16,760 bases of DNA from Beroe ovata. Its lineage: Eukaryota > Ctenophora > Nuda > Beroida > Beroidae. This document shows positions 16,625 to 16,760 of this stretch, piece after piece. Every line of letters starts with the position of its first letter. Within the stretch, counting starts at the first letter, position 1. The translations under genes and the position numbers were made by a program. Where the stretch lies: contig CAMPET010000003.1 in NCBI GenBank assembly GCA_946803715.1, positions 226,758-243,517 of the forward strand. The letters run 5' to 3'. Below the pieces are notes generated by a model that searched no databases, was not told where the DNA came from, and saw nothing but the letters and a program-made list of their open reading frames with translations.

Positions 16625-16651
16625 GAAAGAGAGTGAGCGAGAGAGAGAGAG
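16625..16651. repeat. GA microsatellite
   Basis: Interrupted (GA)n, AAAGAGAGTGAGCGAGAGAG then continuing GA. Confidence 0.8.
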
Positions 16652-16737
16652 GAATAACATCCTCGTTCAGTGAGTGTAACAATTCCTAATCCAATAAGAA
16701 CATATTATATCCAGGGCGGTGCATGTCAAAGTGGTCA

Positions 16738-16760
16738 GTGTGTGTGTGTGTGTGTGTGTG
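16738..16760. repeat. TG microsatellite, truncated by window end
   Basis: Pure (TG)n running off the right edge. Confidence 0.92.

Overview
The window looks like metazoan nuclear DNA, most likely from a highly heterozygous marine invertebrate (species not identifiable; a demosponge or another early-branching lineage is only a guess). It is AT-rich, full of CA/TG microsatellites and minisatellites, and has GT-AG introns. There is no sign of bacterial gene organisation. Most open reading frames in it are short chance frames or arise from simple repeats.

The one gene I can support is on the minus strand between 13482 and 5311. It has six internal exons (13482-13409, 12654-12533, 11880-11607, 11439-11257, 6282-6078, 5443-5311). 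All six have good acceptors and donors and compatible phases, giving about 330 codons. The protein is rich in Pro, Gly, Gln and Asn. It carries an Ala/Val/Thr-Ala tract, a PPDIKP motif and the start of the conserved block that precedes the SP-RING zinc finger in ZMIZ1/ZMIZ2 (Zimp10/Zimp7; Drosophila tonalli). I call it a ZMIZ-family transcriptional coregulator / PIAS-like SUMO ligase. The N-terminal exons lie beyond the right edge or were not found. The rest of the conserved domain and the SP-RING lie beyond the left edge or in exons I could not find.

Five single N characters (2852, 4275, 5886, 10812, 13939) are informative. Three lie exactly between two near-identical direct copies of about 390-560 bp (2295-3400, 5496-6278, 10350-11309). 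This is the pattern expected when overlapping, diverged contig ends (probably two haplotypes) were abutted instead of merged. Two of these duplications repeat parts of the ZMIZ exons, so a naive annotation would show false exon duplications. A fourth N cuts a repeat copy.

Layout: 1-1010 CA repeats and a cluster of inverted CCAAT boxes; 1011-1441 minisatellite; 1511-1599 long near-perfect foldback; 2295-3400 duplicated block; 4072-4274 hairpin-rich repeat copy A; 4531-5010 second minisatellite; 5311-13482 ZMIZ exons and introns, including a roughly 5 kb intron; 13727-14831 interspersed repeat containing hairpin module copy B in the opposite orientation; 14840-16760 AT-rich DNA with short tandem repeats and microsatellites. 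No rRNA, tRNA or CRISPR array was recognised, and no complete transposase or reverse transcriptase gene. I did not find a convincing new multi-gene system.
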